Assembly (NCBI GenBank): GCA_028715985.1
Contig: JAQUQR010000005.1
Span: 1-64,000, forward strand
DNA: 64,000 nucleotides
Direction of reading: 5' to 3'
Source of the DNA: Methanocellales archaeon
Lineage (GTDB): Archaea > Halobacteriota > UBA148
Shown: positions 26,388-34,363 of the stretch, in pieces
Layout: every line of letters begins with the position of its first letter
Numbering within the stretch: position 1 is the first letter of the stretch
Notes under the pieces: generated by a model
Seen by the model: only the letters and a program-made list of their open reading frames with translations
Databases searched by the model: none
What the model was told of the DNA's origin: nothing
Made by a program: the position numbers and the translations under genes

Positions 26388-27680
26388 TTAAAGAAAGGGA
26401 TGAGGGAATTTATTAACAACCCTAAGGGGCATAAATCCCAACTTTTTAGGAACTTCTTCTAACCTTTTTCCTTTCCAATAAGGAAATCTTTCATCTAAAT
26501 AAAGAGGTTGGAATTGAGGAATAAGAACTTTCACAGTATAAATTTTTCTTCTTTCCAGATTTGGCGGGGTTACATCTACATATAATATTTCTACATTCTC
26601 TTCTTTGAAATAATCTAAAAGAGTATTCAAATTCTTGTTCTTTCTGTTAGGGAAATTTTTAAATAAAACACTCCCTCCTTCTAAAAAAAATTTAATTTTA
26701 TCAATCATTTGAAGTCCTGACCAAAGAAGTCCTCTTTCTTTTATATCCGAAATAAAATATCTCCTCTCGTAAATTTCTTTTATCACTTTTGGGCCTTTTT
26801 TGATCATTTCACTCCTTATCCAAAAACGGCCATGGAATGCCTCTTCTACTGATCCAATTATAGCATTTTTAATACTTAAATCCGATTTCATTCCCAAAGA
26901 TATAGCTGGCCCCAAACCCGTTCTATCAATGATAATTGCCAAAATAGAATAAACTGGAACTTCAGTGCTGATATCTAAAATATAAAGTTCAAGATTATAT
27001 CTTTTAATCGAAGATATGATTTCCTCAAACATCTTATTTCCTGAATTTTCAATATCAACAATTTTTGGCGAGATTTTATTTAGATAATATATCATAAAAG
27101 CGTCCCTTTCTATGACTTCAAGAAGTCCTTCTAAAATAGCTCCTTTTAGGAAGCTATAGGAGGCTGCACCAGTAGAAATAGGAAATTGTATTACTGGCTC
27201 ATTTTTTTTGTAACGATAAGGAACAAAAACAAGCTGCGCTGGAACAAAAACATCCTCATCTTGAGTCAATGAATAACCTTTTATCCAATTTAGTTTATTA
27301 TTCTCGCTATTATAAAGCTTAAATTCAGATTTTATTTTGAACTCATAGGGAAAAATAAAATTTTCAGGATTGATTGCTTTTTCCTTTAAATTACTGTAAC
27401 TATCCCATACAAAACTCCCCTCTCGATAAATACTCAAACTGTGTCTTTCTAAAGCCTCACCTATGGCTTTCATTAAAGCTTTATCTTTTGAAAAAGAGCT
27501 GCCTCCTGCAAATTTATCTACAGAAAAACCATCGGTAATTTTACTTGTGTTCCTTAATTGAGCACTAAAAGAATAAACTTTGGGCTCGTCATTATAAAAT
27601 GTAGTTTGGTAAATTCTATTTATTACTTTGGCTTCATTCAAACTTACCAAAAGTTTTTTAATGTTACTTCTCTCTTGCAC
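26388..27680 (-). CDS. YcaO-domain cyclodehydratase of a RiPP (azol(in)e peptide) cluster
   Basis: A 430-residue YcaO protein. KAIGEALERHSLS (about residue 80), IEGLLEVIERDAFMIYYLN-type region near 190-205, and GSVEEAFHGRFWIR around 280 match the glutamate-rich ATP/magnesium site of the family. The C-terminus ends NKFPHPFL, resembling the proline-rich PxPxP tail of azoline-forming cyclodehydratases. YcaO enzymes activate backbone amides with ATP to cyclise Cys/Ser/Thr or to make thioamides. Two Cys-rich peptides and a SagB-type oxidase directly upstream favour thiazoline formation. No TfuA and no E1-like/ocin-ThiF partner was found in the window. Its 5' end overlaps the second precursor gene by 37 bases. 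Confidence 0.8.
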   Translation of the reverse strand: MQERSNIKKLLVSLNEAKVINRIYQTTFYNDEPKVYSFSAQLRNTSKITDGFSVDKFAGGSSFSKDKALMKAIGEALERHSLSIYREGSFVWDSYSNLKEKAINPENFIFPYEFKIKSEFKLYNSENNKLNWIKGYSLTQDEDVFVPAQLVFVPYRYKKNEPVIQFPISTGAASYSFLKGAILEGLLEVIERDAFMIYYLNKISPKIVDIENSGNKMFEEIISSIKRYNLELYILDISTEVPVYSILAIIIDRTGLGPAISLGMKSDLSIKNAIIGSVEEAFHGRFWIRSEMIKKGPKVIKEIYERRYFISDIKERGLLWSGLQMIDKIKFFLEGGSVLFKNFPNRKNKNLNTLLDYFKEENVEILYVDVTPPNLERRKIYTVKVLIPQFQPLYLDERFPYWKGKRLEEVPKKLGFMPLRVVNKFPHPFL

Positions 27681-27880
27681 AATAATAGGTACCTTCTCTC
27701 AATCATAAAGGTTTTTTCTAATTCTGTCCATTTATCGCATTGACCAAAATCGTGACAAATACATTTACCCTTTTTACAACCATTACAATTACCGCCACAA
27801 CAACTATTACTGTATCTTCTATAATTATAACCGGTTTCCAGAATTTGCTCTTTCAAATCTTCTATATTCACATTTTTCAA
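27644..27880 (-). CDS. Cys-rich RiPP precursor peptide 2
   Basis: A reading of 78 residues from a TTG at 27880. Leader-like VNIEDLKEQIL matches VNLEDVKEQTL of precursor 1 at 28138-28320; the core region SNSCCGGNCNGCKKGKCIC is rich in Cys and Gly. The homology extends upstream in frame (KNIEL) to an ACG at 27899-27901 that aligns with the ATG of precursor 1, so the true start may be this ACG, or the start has been lost. A C-terminal extension of some 30 residues without the Gly/Cys pattern runs into the ycaO gene. Predicted substrate of the YcaO and SagB-like enzymes. Confidence 0.6.
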   Translation of the reverse strand: MKNVNIEDLKEQILETGYNYRRYSNSCCGGNCNGCKKGKCICHDFGQCDKWTELEKTFMIERRYLLLCKREVTLKNFW

Positions 27881-27949
27881 TTCTATATTTTTATCTTTCG
27901 TTGCCTTATTTTACCTATTTTTATTTTATTATTTTATATTTTAAATCCA

Positions 27950-27959
27950 GTTATAAAAA
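27950..27959 (-). promoter_or_regulatory. TATA-box-like element before precursor 2
   Basis: On the minus strand GTTTTTATAACTGG lies about 50 bases upstream of the ACG/TTG start region of precursor 2, at a distance similar to the TATA-like box of precursor 1. The downstream bases carry AGGTAAAATAAGGCA, which aligns with the ribosome-binding region of precursor 1. Confidence 0.4.
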
Positions 27960-28137
27960 CATATCGAGATTGACCATCTTAAATATTATCAAATGTTTCT
28001 TCTTTATTTTCTCCATATTTCAAACAAAAGGGATTTTTTTACCTTTTTTAAGTTCACGTTCAAATTTAATTAGAAGAGAATATAGAAATGAATGGACAGT
28101 CAAATGGGAGAAAAAAGGTAGTAAAAGGAGTGGCAAA

Positions 28138-28320
28138 TCAAGAACTCCCGGGACCTCCGCAACAACTTCCACAATGAGAGCAAGAACCGCCACAGTTGCA
28201 ATTACTCCCGTAATTTGCCTCGTTTTCTTTTAGATAAGTACAGCCGACTCCGAGCAAAGTCTGCTCTTTCACATCCTCTAGGTTTACATCTTCCAATTCT
28301 ATATTACTTTTATTGTTCAT
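28138..28320 (-). CDS. Cys/Gly-rich RiPP precursor peptide 1
   Basis: A 60-residue peptide starting at ATG 28320 with GGGTGAAAG about ten bases upstream. Residues 1-22 are an acidic leader (IELEDVNLEDVKEQTLLG). The last 22 residues form a core, SNCNCGGSCSHCGSCCGGPG plus SS, holding six of the seven cysteines interspersed with Gly and Ser, much like microcin B17-type heterocycle-rich peptides. It lies between the SagB-like dehydrogenase and the YcaO gene on the same strand. A T-rich tract about 25 bases after the stop (on the minus strand) could end a short precursor transcript. Confidence 0.8.
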   Translation of the reverse strand: MNNKSNIELEDVNLEDVKEQTLLGVGCTYLKENEANYGSNCNCGGSCSHCGSCCGGPGSS

Positions 28321-28366
28321 TGCGTTCTTTCACCCATTCCAATCCTTTATATTTCTAAAATGTTTA

Positions 28367-28380
28367 ACCTTATATAAAAA
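28367..28380 (-). promoter_or_regulatory. TATA-box-like element before precursor 1
   Basis: On the minus strand TTTTTATATAAGG lies about 50 bases upstream of the precursor 1 ATG, which would leave a short leader of roughly 25 bases containing the GGTGA ribosome-binding site. An own promoter would allow the precursor to be made in excess over the enzymes. Confidence 0.5.
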
Positions 28381-28446
28381 ATTATCTAAATTGATTAGTG
28401 CAGAGATATAAGAGATTTGGGGGGGAAATCCCTTTGACATAATTTT

Positions 28447-29235
28447 TCATTTCCCTATTGCCACCAAATATAAAGGTAATTCACTTTTTGGATTTAAATC
28501 TAGAAGTTTAATAATTTCCTTGTCTAAAAATCCACCAATAGGACAGCATTTAAGTCCTAAAGCAGTAGAAATTAGATGAATGTTTTGTGCGATATGTCCA
28601 GCTTCAAATAAAATATAGCGCCAGCCCCGTTCTTTATACTTTATAAGAGTCCTTGAAAACACTGCTGTGATTATTGCGATCATCCCGCTTTTTTGAATCT
28701 GTTCTTGATCGGTAATTTCTGCAAACTCTTCTTGGAAATCCCCCCCAAGAAGTAGCTCTATACTATTTCTCTTAACGTTATAATGGTAAATCCCTAATGG
28801 TATTTCTTCTGATCTTAGTAAAACAGTGTATATTTCAAGTGGGTATCGGGCTCCAGCTGAGGGATATACTCTTAAAGATAAATCAAAATCGTTTTTTATT
28901 TCATTAAAATTTCTTATTCCTGAGGAGAAATAAAGAACTTTGCTGATTGTTTTTAGTGTTAAATTTTTTCCTTCAAATTCTCTTTCAGATTTTCTTTCCT
29001 TTAAAATTGAAAATAATGGATCTTCGTTTTGGTTAATCCCTTCTAAGCTTATCTGAGGTAAACGTGGGTAAGATTTAAAATAAACTTTTTCCCAACTTTC
29101 AGGAATCATATCAGGTGATAGTTTTTTTGTAACTTTTTTCTGGAAAGTGGACTTTACGAAATTAAAACCAAGACTGTCAATGTCATCAGAAAGTAACTCT
29201 TTATACAAATTTTCTATTTTTCTTTTATTTTGCAT
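28447..29235 (-). CDS. SagB-type FMN-dependent thiazoline dehydrogenase (nitroreductase fold)
   Basis: A 262-residue nitroreductase-family protein. FSILKERKSEREFEGKNLTL (start of the fold, arginine/serine binding FMN phosphate), VLYFSSGIRNF, YPSAGARYPLEIYTVLLR and LFEAGHIAQNIHLISTALGL followed by CCPIGGF are the signatures of the SagB/ThcOx branch. These enzymes oxidise azolines to aromatic azoles on RiPP precursors. A strong AAAGGAGG precedes the ATG. About 50 N-terminal residues before the fold are unassigned and might help bind the leader peptide. It is first of the four-gene locus. Confidence 0.82.
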   Translation of the reverse strand: MQNKRKIENLYKELLSDDIDSLGFNFVKSTFQKKVTKKLSPDMIPESWEKVYFKSYPRLPQISLEGINQNEDPLFSILKERKSEREFEGKNLTLKTISKVLYFSSGIRNFNEIKNDFDLSLRVYPSAGARYPLEIYTVLLRSEEIPLGIYHYNVKRNSIELLLGGDFQEEFAEITDQEQIQKSGMIAIITAVFSRTLIKYKERGWRYILFEAGHIAQNIHLISTALGLKCCPIGGFLDKEIIKLLDLNPKSELPLYLVAIGK

Positions 29236-29331
29236 ACCCCCCTCCTTTCTTTCTCAGGAAATCTTTAGAAATGGTTGGAATTAAAAGTAATTTAATGTTT
29301 CCTTATGAAATTGTCAGTCCCTTTTCCTCTT

Positions 29332-29390
29332 CTAACCATTCATTAGAAACCTAACCAAACCTAACCAAAACCCATCAAAGCTAACCACAT
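29332..29390. repeat. 10-base-phased CTAACCA direct repeats upstream of the RiPP locus
   Basis: CTAACCA occurs at 29332, 29351, 29361 and 29381. From 29351 on, the copies lie on an exact 10-base register (CTAACCAAAC, CTAACCAAAA, a degenerate CCCATCAAAG, CTAACCACAT). Helical phasing on one face suggests a cooperative protein-binding site. It is 97-155 bases upstream of the SagB-like gene start. Confidence 0.5.
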
Positions 29391-29467
29391 CCGTTTTTTC
29401 CAGACACGTGTTGAGAACTTGGGTTTCCTTTTTTCTCGGTTAACTTGGTTATTGATTTTATTTTGTT

Positions 29468-29623
29468 CTATTGTTCCGTTTGTTCGGGGAGTTCTTTAAG
29501 CTCTCTCATAGATACGGTCCACTTAACACTGCGATCATCATATTCCCAGATAACCCTATACTCCTTAGATTCGGGGTCCAAGTTCAAGAGGACTATGTGA
29601 GGTATTATCGTTGCATAGCTCAT
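29468..29623 (-). CDS. small conserved-looking protein, unknown function
   Basis: A 51-residue reading from ATG 29623 with a GGGGAAGG ribosome-binding site. It alternates strand-like segments (IIPHIVLLNLDP, YRVIWEYDDRSVKW) and ends in a short charged helix, compatible with a small beta-sheet protein. Orientation is the same as the RiPP genes 230 bases downstream, so it might be part of that locus, but the phased repeats in between argue for a separate transcript. No family recognised. The remainder of 29624-29842 shows nothing further. Confidence 0.45.
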   Translation of the reverse strand: MSYATIIPHIVLLNLDPESKEYRVIWEYDDRSVKWTVSMRELKELPEQTEQ

Positions 29624-29842
29624 CTTCTACCTTCCCCAGAGTTTGGTTTTGAACTTCATATTTATACTTAATGCCCAGATATTATCATATACATTATCCT
29701 TCTGTGTAATACACCCTTTGTGATTACCCCTCTTAACTTGGTTTGAGTATTGTCTTCACAGGCCGTGAACTTTTTGTCCAAAATCTTTTTTAATGGTGCG
29801 ATTAATCCTTAGTAAACTCTATCTTAAGTGAGGAGGAGAGAT

Positions 29843-30721
29843 TTGTCCATCAAAATCGGATTAATAAGGGGCATATGCCAAATGCCCGGGTATGTAGCCT
29901 ATGAGAAGGGATTTTTCAAAGATCAGGGGTTAGACATCTCATGTTCAGTTGATCCAACGGCATGGATACTGGCTGATAAACTTATTTCTGGTGAGATCTC
30001 TTTTGGGATCGTTCCTTGGACGAGAGTTGTGAGCGCAAGAGACAAAGGAGATAATTTGATCGTAATTGCTGGCTCAGGTTATGAGGAGACTGCCACAGTA
30101 GTTCGAAGAGACGCGAATATAAACAGCCTTTCAGAACTCAAAGGAAAAAGGATCTCCCTTCCGGTTGAAGGCGGCATGAAGGACCTGACATCTCAGGCTT
30201 TGTTCAAAAAGTATGGTATAACTCCTAAGAATACGGAGATTTTAAGGCTTCCCAGTGGGGATGCGGCCATACTTGCCATGTTAAGCGGCCGTGTAGATGC
30301 TACGACCAATGTGGAGCCCTATGCCACAATGGCAGTTGAGCTTGGCATAGGAAAGATAATCGCCAGAGGAAAGGACATTCTCCCGAAGGTGCCTGGCTGC
30401 AGCCTTACTACTACAGACCATTTTCTTCGGGATCATCCCGATATAGTTTTAAAGTTTATAAAAGCGATTTTAAAGGCAGAGGAATTTTGCCATGAAGAGC
30501 AGGAAGAGGCAGCAAAAATTAGCTCTAAATATATTGGAATATCCTCTGAAATTGTCAGGGAGGCTTTAAGGTACAATCAGCCCCACACCGACATAACCGG
30601 TAGCATAGAGGTGATGACGGGGATTGTAAGGCTGATGAAGGAGCTGGGCTATATCGAAAGCATATCCAAAGAATTTTATGATTTTGAGCTGCTCAAAGAG
30701 GCAAAAGCAGAGTTGGAATAG
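29843..30721 (+). CDS. cytosolic solute-binding-fold protein (NMT1/THI5-MqnA-like)
   Basis: About 292 residues from a TTG at 29843, chosen because GAGGAGGAG lies just upstream; a GTG 15 bases earlier overlaps that site. IGLIRGICQMPGYVAYEKGFF, LKGKRISLPVEGG, and MLSGRVDATTNVEPYA are typical of periplasmic-binding-protein type II folds (NMT1/THI5). There is no signal peptide or lipobox and no ABC transporter nearby, so it is probably a cytosolic enzyme or binding protein, as are the menaquinone enzymes MqnA and MqnD. It is six bases upstream of a UbiA-type prenyltransferase. Confidence 0.65.
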   Translation: MSIKIGLIRGICQMPGYVAYEKGFFKDQGLDISCSVDPTAWILADKLISGEISFGIVPWTRVVSARDKGDNLIVIAGSGYEETATVVRRDANINSLSELKGKRISLPVEGGMKDLTSQALFKKYGITPKNTEILRLPSGDAAILAMLSGRVDATTNVEPYATMAVELGIGKIIARGKDILPKVPGCSLTTTDHFLRDHPDIVLKFIKAILKAEEFCHEEQEEAAKISSKYIGISSEIVREALRYNQPHTDITGSIEVMTGIVRLMKELGYIESISKEFYDFELLKEAKAELE

Positions 30722-30726
30722 TTATC

Positions 30727-31638
30727 ATGGAGCCGTCTATCTTAGACATAGGATTTGGCGTAGCAGGGCCGACAGGTAAAGGGTTAAAGGCCAAAATTCT
30801 CGCAGTACTTTGCGTTCATCGGATGCTATGGTTTCCTTGGGGTGTTTTGTGTGCCAGCACCGGAGCACTTCTATTCATGGTTCAGCATCTTCCACCATGG
30901 AAGCTTATCGTGGGGTTACTCGCAGCAGGTCTGTTGACAAGGGTAATCTCCCAGGCAGACATGCTATATGACTGGTGGTCGGGAGAGGATGAACGCCTCG
31001 GTCCGCCCAATTCAACCCTTCCGCTGGTAACCGGGCTCCTCTCCCCGAAAACTGTCCTATTCTTCATGGCGGTTGAGACGATATTTTGTTTGTGGGTTGC
31101 CCTCTTCCTATTCAATCTAACCTGCTTTTTTGTGGCAGTCCTAATGCTCATGTGGGGTTTGACTTACTCTGCAAGCCCGCCTTTGAAAAGACTGACCGAG
31201 CTTCAAAGGCGCATCTATCGCTCCCTGAGTGGTCTGATGGTCCTGGGCGGAATCGCCATGGTGGCACCCGAAAGAATATTTTCAGGGGAGGCTTTCGTCG
31301 CCACTCTGGCAGTCATCATTGGGTGCTTGGCTTACCATGATAAAGACTCCCTGCGTTTTACACCGCTGACTCCAAAGGGCACGATATCCTTCACGGTTTT
31401 GATGAGCCTATTTGAATACCTGTGGCTCATAGTGCTCTGGCAAACCTTTAGCTTGAACTGGGCATTCCTGATGCTATATTTTGGGCTGGCAATCTTTAAA
31501 ATCAGGGCGATTTCCCAGGGATACGCTCACTCGGAGGAGCATAAATCTCATATAAAGTTGACACATGTGGGTGTTATGAACTACACTCTGATGCTTGTAA
31601 TAATTAACATATCCGCAGCATATGCCATTTACATATAA
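30727..31638 (+). CDS. UbiA-family membrane prenyltransferase
   Basis: A 303-residue protein with eight or nine membrane segments. ADMLYDWWSGEDERLGPPNSTLP (about residues 79-100; D-x-x-x-D then the N/D-R...P..LP run) matches the first metal/diphosphate motif of UbiA enzymes, and YHDKDSLRFTPLTPKGT near residue 200 the second. UbiA proteins attach a polyprenyl chain to an aromatic or other acceptor in the membrane. The first motif is somewhat degenerate (QADMLYD instead of NDxxD). It is in an operon with the solute-binding-fold protein and a radical SAM enzyme. Confidence 0.75.
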   Translation: MEPSILDIGFGVAGPTGKGLKAKILAVLCVHRMLWFPWGVLCASTGALLFMVQHLPPWKLIVGLLAAGLLTRVISQADMLYDWWSGEDERLGPPNSTLPLVTGLLSPKTVLFFMAVETIFCLWVALFLFNLTCFFVAVLMLMWGLTYSASPPLKRLTELQRRIYRSLSGLMVLGGIAMVAPERIFSGEAFVATLAVIIGCLAYHDKDSLRFTPLTPKGTISFTVLMSLFEYLWLIVLWQTFSLNWAFLMLYFGLAIFKIRAISQGYAHSEEHKSHIKLTHVGVMNYTLMLVIINISAAYAIYI

Positions 31639-31659
31639 CTGAATGAAGGAGGGTTTAGT

Positions 31660-32862
31660 TTGGAACTATCGATTTATAAAGGCCCCGGCTTTGAGATACT
31701 GCTTGAGGTTAAAGGCAGAAGTGCCCAGATGGTGATAAAGGGCCCGATCTCAAGATTGGTAAAGCACATCTCCGAAGGGTTTAATGCGCATGCAGCTATG
31801 GAGAAACTAGCGGCCGTTCGAGAGGAAGAGGTCGTAATATCCTGTTTAATGCCCCCGGCCCCAAGTGGACCTTTTAGAAGGCTCGTAGGTGCACAGGTGA
31901 ATCGTCTCCTTTTGCGAAAATCCATTCCTGAGAGCTTGATGCTGCTGACCACGGGCAGGTGCCAATGCACATGTAAGCACTGCATAGTGTACGGAATGGA
32001 GAAAAGCTCAGATCTCTCCACCAAGGAGCTTTATCATGTGATAGATCAGGCCCTTGAACTCGGAGCCTATCATATAAGCTTTGAAGGCGGGGAGCCAACC
32101 CTAAGGGACGATATATTCGATTTGATCGAGCATGTTGACAAGGATAAAGCCTCCACTCACCTGATAACGAACGGGCTCCGCCTGACAAAAAACTACGTAA
32201 GAAAACTGAAGGAGGTTGGGCTTTTCTATCTGCATGTCAGCCTGGACAGCCCCTATCCGGAGGAGCACGATGATTTTAGGGGGATCGAGGGAATTTTTGA
32301 AAAAGCATCTGCGGGAGTCAAGTATGGTGTTGAAGAGGAATTGATAGGAATCGTCGAATACACAGCTAATCCCTATAACTCAGATTTGGAGAGGTTGGAG
32401 GATTTATACAAACATTGCAGTTCACTCGGTGTGCATGAGATCTTGGTTGACGAGGTGGTTCCCGGAGGCAGGTGGGGGTTCGATGAAGGCGACATACTGA
32501 AGAAGGAGGATTATGAGAGGTTGGCTGAATTCCAAAATGAGGCGAATAAGAGGGAAAACGGACCCAGGGTATCCGCTTCTTACTCCTACAGGGATCCAGA
32601 CATCATGGGGTGCTTTGCTGGAAGAAGATGGATGTGGATATCGCCAACCGGCGAGGTTATGCCCTGCTTGCACATCCCCCTTTCCTTTGGAAATGTGCGT
32701 GACACGAGCTTAGCTCAAGCCTGGAAAAATATAAGGAGAAATCCCCTTTTTAAGAAAAAGCCCAAAACCTGCACCTGGAGAGACCCGCAATACAGGGAGA
32801 ATTATTTCGAGCATATCAGAACTGCCATTGAAGAAGAAAGGTTGCCCTACCGGGTGGAATAG
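31660..32862 (+). CDS. radical SAM enzyme with a shared N-terminal domain (paralogue 1)
   Basis: A 400-residue protein starting at TTG 31660 after AAGGAGGG. Residues 1-95 form an N-terminal domain also present in the genes at 38658 and 39950 (LPPxPSGPFRR-type motif, here MPPAPSGPFRR). The radical SAM core begins with CQCTCKHC (Cx3Cx2C) near residue 105, then ISFEGGEPTLRDD, HLITNGLRL and HVSLDSPYPEEHDDF. The C-terminus has GCFAGRRWMWISPTGEVMPC, resembling an auxiliary-cluster (SPASM-like) region with fewer cysteines. Substrate unknown; context suggests ring modification of a prenylated aromatic compound. Confidence 0.78.
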   Translation: MELSIYKGPGFEILLEVKGRSAQMVIKGPISRLVKHISEGFNAHAAMEKLAAVREEEVVISCLMPPAPSGPFRRLVGAQVNRLLLRKSIPESLMLLTTGRCQCTCKHCIVYGMEKSSDLSTKELYHVIDQALELGAYHISFEGGEPTLRDDIFDLIEHVDKDKASTHLITNGLRLTKNYVRKLKEVGLFYLHVSLDSPYPEEHDDFRGIEGIFEKASAGVKYGVEEELIGIVEYTANPYNSDLERLEDLYKHCSSLGVHEILVDEVVPGGRWGFDEGDILKKEDYERLAEFQNEANKRENGPRVSASYSYRDPDIMGCFAGRRWMWISPTGEVMPCLHIPLSFGNVRDTSLAQAWKNIRRNPLFKKKPKTCTWRDPQYRENYFEHIRTAIEEERLPYRVE

Positions 32863-33117
32863 TCTGTTTATCAAAGCATAAGATTAAAAATTGTTGAAAC
32901 ATTGGGCGTTGAAAATGTGGTACCGATTCGAGGTACATTCAGGAGCTATTAGCATAAAAGTTCAAAAACGACAGAAGTTTATATTCATGTTGAAATAGAG
33001 GATTTAAGCAGAATAAAAAGTCCACTGGATTTAATTAAAGGACATGATGAATAGAATATAAGTTCGGATATACTAAGTTACACGCAATTGGTCGCAATAA
33101 AATTCGGAGGTGTGAAG

Positions 33118-33384
33118 ATGGCAAAAGAAGAAGAAAAAGTAATAGAAGGTGATAAAAAAATGAAAAAGAAAACTATAGTAGAATTAATAGCTATAGCGGT
33201 GATTGCATCAGTTGTAATATTCACAGGATGTGTTGAGGAGGATGAAGTTACGCCTGTAAAAGCAAGTCAATTGACAACACACACAGCGGCTGATAGCCGT
33301 CCTGACTGGAGCCCAGACGGCAAGAAGATTGCTTTTATATCAGAACGAGCTGGCAACGTTGACATCTGGGTGTTAATACCTTGA
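33118..33384 (+). pseudogene. truncated lipoprotein with TolB-like propeller start
   Basis: From ATG 33118 (after GGAGGTG) the reading has a lysine-rich start, a hydrophobic helix ending in FTGC (a lipobox-like cysteine) and then SRPDWSPDGKKIAFISER plus DIWV, one blade of a TolB/PD40 beta-propeller. It stops after 88 residues, whereas propeller proteins need several blades. It is probably a truncated gene. Confidence 0.5.
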
Positions 33385-33410
33385 ATAGATTAGAGGTGTA
33401 GAGGTAAAAA

Positions 33411-33599
33411 TGGAAAGAAGGAGAAGAAATACAATGCATCGTTACCATAGGAGGAGGAAGGATTATTTTTGACTCTCTTGATAGTCTCTATTACCTCTCC
33501 GCGAAAGATGGCGGCATCTATTTAGCGGGGGAGAGGATAAAGCGAGATAAGGATAGGATGACAATACAGCAAGGCTTTCACCATGAAGATAGCGACTAA
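33411..33599 (+). pseudogene. open fragment without start, possible continuation of the truncated gene
   Basis: The frame beginning at TGG 33411 is open for 62 codons to TAA 33597-33599, reading GGGRIIFDSLDSLYYLSAKD and GGIYLAGERIKRD. It is preceded by a TAA and has no start codon. The strand-turn pattern would fit a decayed piece of a propeller or other beta-rich protein. It ends five bases before the attC-like element. Confidence 0.25.
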
Positions 33600-33603
33600 C
33601 TGC

Positions 33604-33686
33604 GCATAACATGGTGTAAAAGACTATGCTTCGCTCCGTCCAAATTCTGCTTACGCAGAACTTCTTTTACACCGAGAACGTTATAT
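33604..33686 (+). repeat. attC-like palindromic recombination site
   Basis: An 83-base element. The outer boxes are GCATAAC (33604-33610) and GTTATAT (33680-33686). The inner perfect 10-base arms are GGTGTAAAAG (33613-33622) and CTTTTACACC (33664-33673). The centre contains TTCTGC-TTAC-GCAGAA and the CCAAATTC motif shared with the other elements. The order of boxes, arm spacing and size match integron attC sites. The next gene begins 24 bases after the right box. The outer boxes each deviate by one base from RYYYAAC/GTTRRRY. Confidence 0.55.
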
Positions 33687-33709
33687 GAAATCGCCCAAAC
33701 CCCTCAAGG

Positions 33710-34363
33710 ATGAAAAACTATGGAGATGAGATGAGAAAAATGGAAAAGAGAGAGGGTAACGTAAGGGATTTGGTGGAAAAACTCCAAAGAGGAGAACTCA
33801 CTTCTAAAGAGACATTGAAAAAACTTAAAGAAAGAAAACTTACGGAAGGAACTTGGGGGAAGTGGGAGGGACAAGCTCTTAATATATTTTGGATTGTGTA
33901 TTTCGTACTCTGGCTGCCTCTTAACTTCACGTTCTCCGGTCAACTCCTAATAATCCACTTTCCAGCGATTCTGATCTACCTTTCGATCGTTCTTCTAGCG
34001 ATTGGAACATTTTTCAGTATTTGGGGAAATTATCTGCATCGCACAAGGGGCGGGCTCGAGAAAATTGATGAAGCCATCATTCTTTATAAAGAGGGAGCAT
34101 ATCGCATTATAAGACATCCTCAAGCTTTTGGCTTCATAATGTGGCCTATCTTGCTGCCTGTTATCCTCAGTTCATATGTTCCATTCACCATTCTTTCAAT
34201 TGCCGCTATTATCACGATGATCGTTTACCTTTACTATGGATGCTATCTGGAAGAGAAGCTTGATATAGAGAAGTGGGGTGATGAGTACAGGCAATATATA
34301 AAAGAAGTTCCAAGATTTAATTTCATACTAGGGTTGTGGAATTTAAGGAGAAAAGGAGAATAA
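33710..34363 (+). CDS. ICMT-like membrane methyltransferase with N-terminal helical tag
   Basis: A 217-residue protein. Residues 12-45 are a charged helix (VRDLVEKLQRGELTSKETLKK) also found in the next gene; membrane segments follow from about residue 55. The methyltransferase signature GAYRIIRHPQAFGFIMWP lies near residue 130, and KWGDEYRQYIKEVPRFNF closes the family pattern. The start at 33710 has AAGG upstream; an ATG at 33731 is an alternative. It lies directly after the attC-like element. Confidence 0.72.
   Translation: MKNYGDEMRKMEKREGNVRDLVEKLQRGELTSKETLKKLKERKLTEGTWGKWEGQALNIFWIVYFVLWLPLNFTFSGQLLIIHFPAILIYLSIVLLAIGTFFSIWGNYLHRTRGGLEKIDEAIILYKEGAYRIIRHPQAFGFIMWPILLPVILSSYVPFTILSIAAIITMIVYLYYGCYLEEKLDIEKWGDEYRQYIKEVPRFNFILGLWNLRRKGE

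Noticed and set aside
29471-29671. 66-residue plus-strand reading downstream of the phased repeats
   Set aside because: The opposite strand holds a 51-residue gene with a good ribosome-binding site and more protein-like sequence; the plus reading is its shadow.
29843-30721. ABC transporter substrate-binding lipoprotein
   Set aside because: There is no signal peptide or lipobox, no permease or ATPase gene nearby, and the partners are biosynthetic, so a cytosolic role is more likely.
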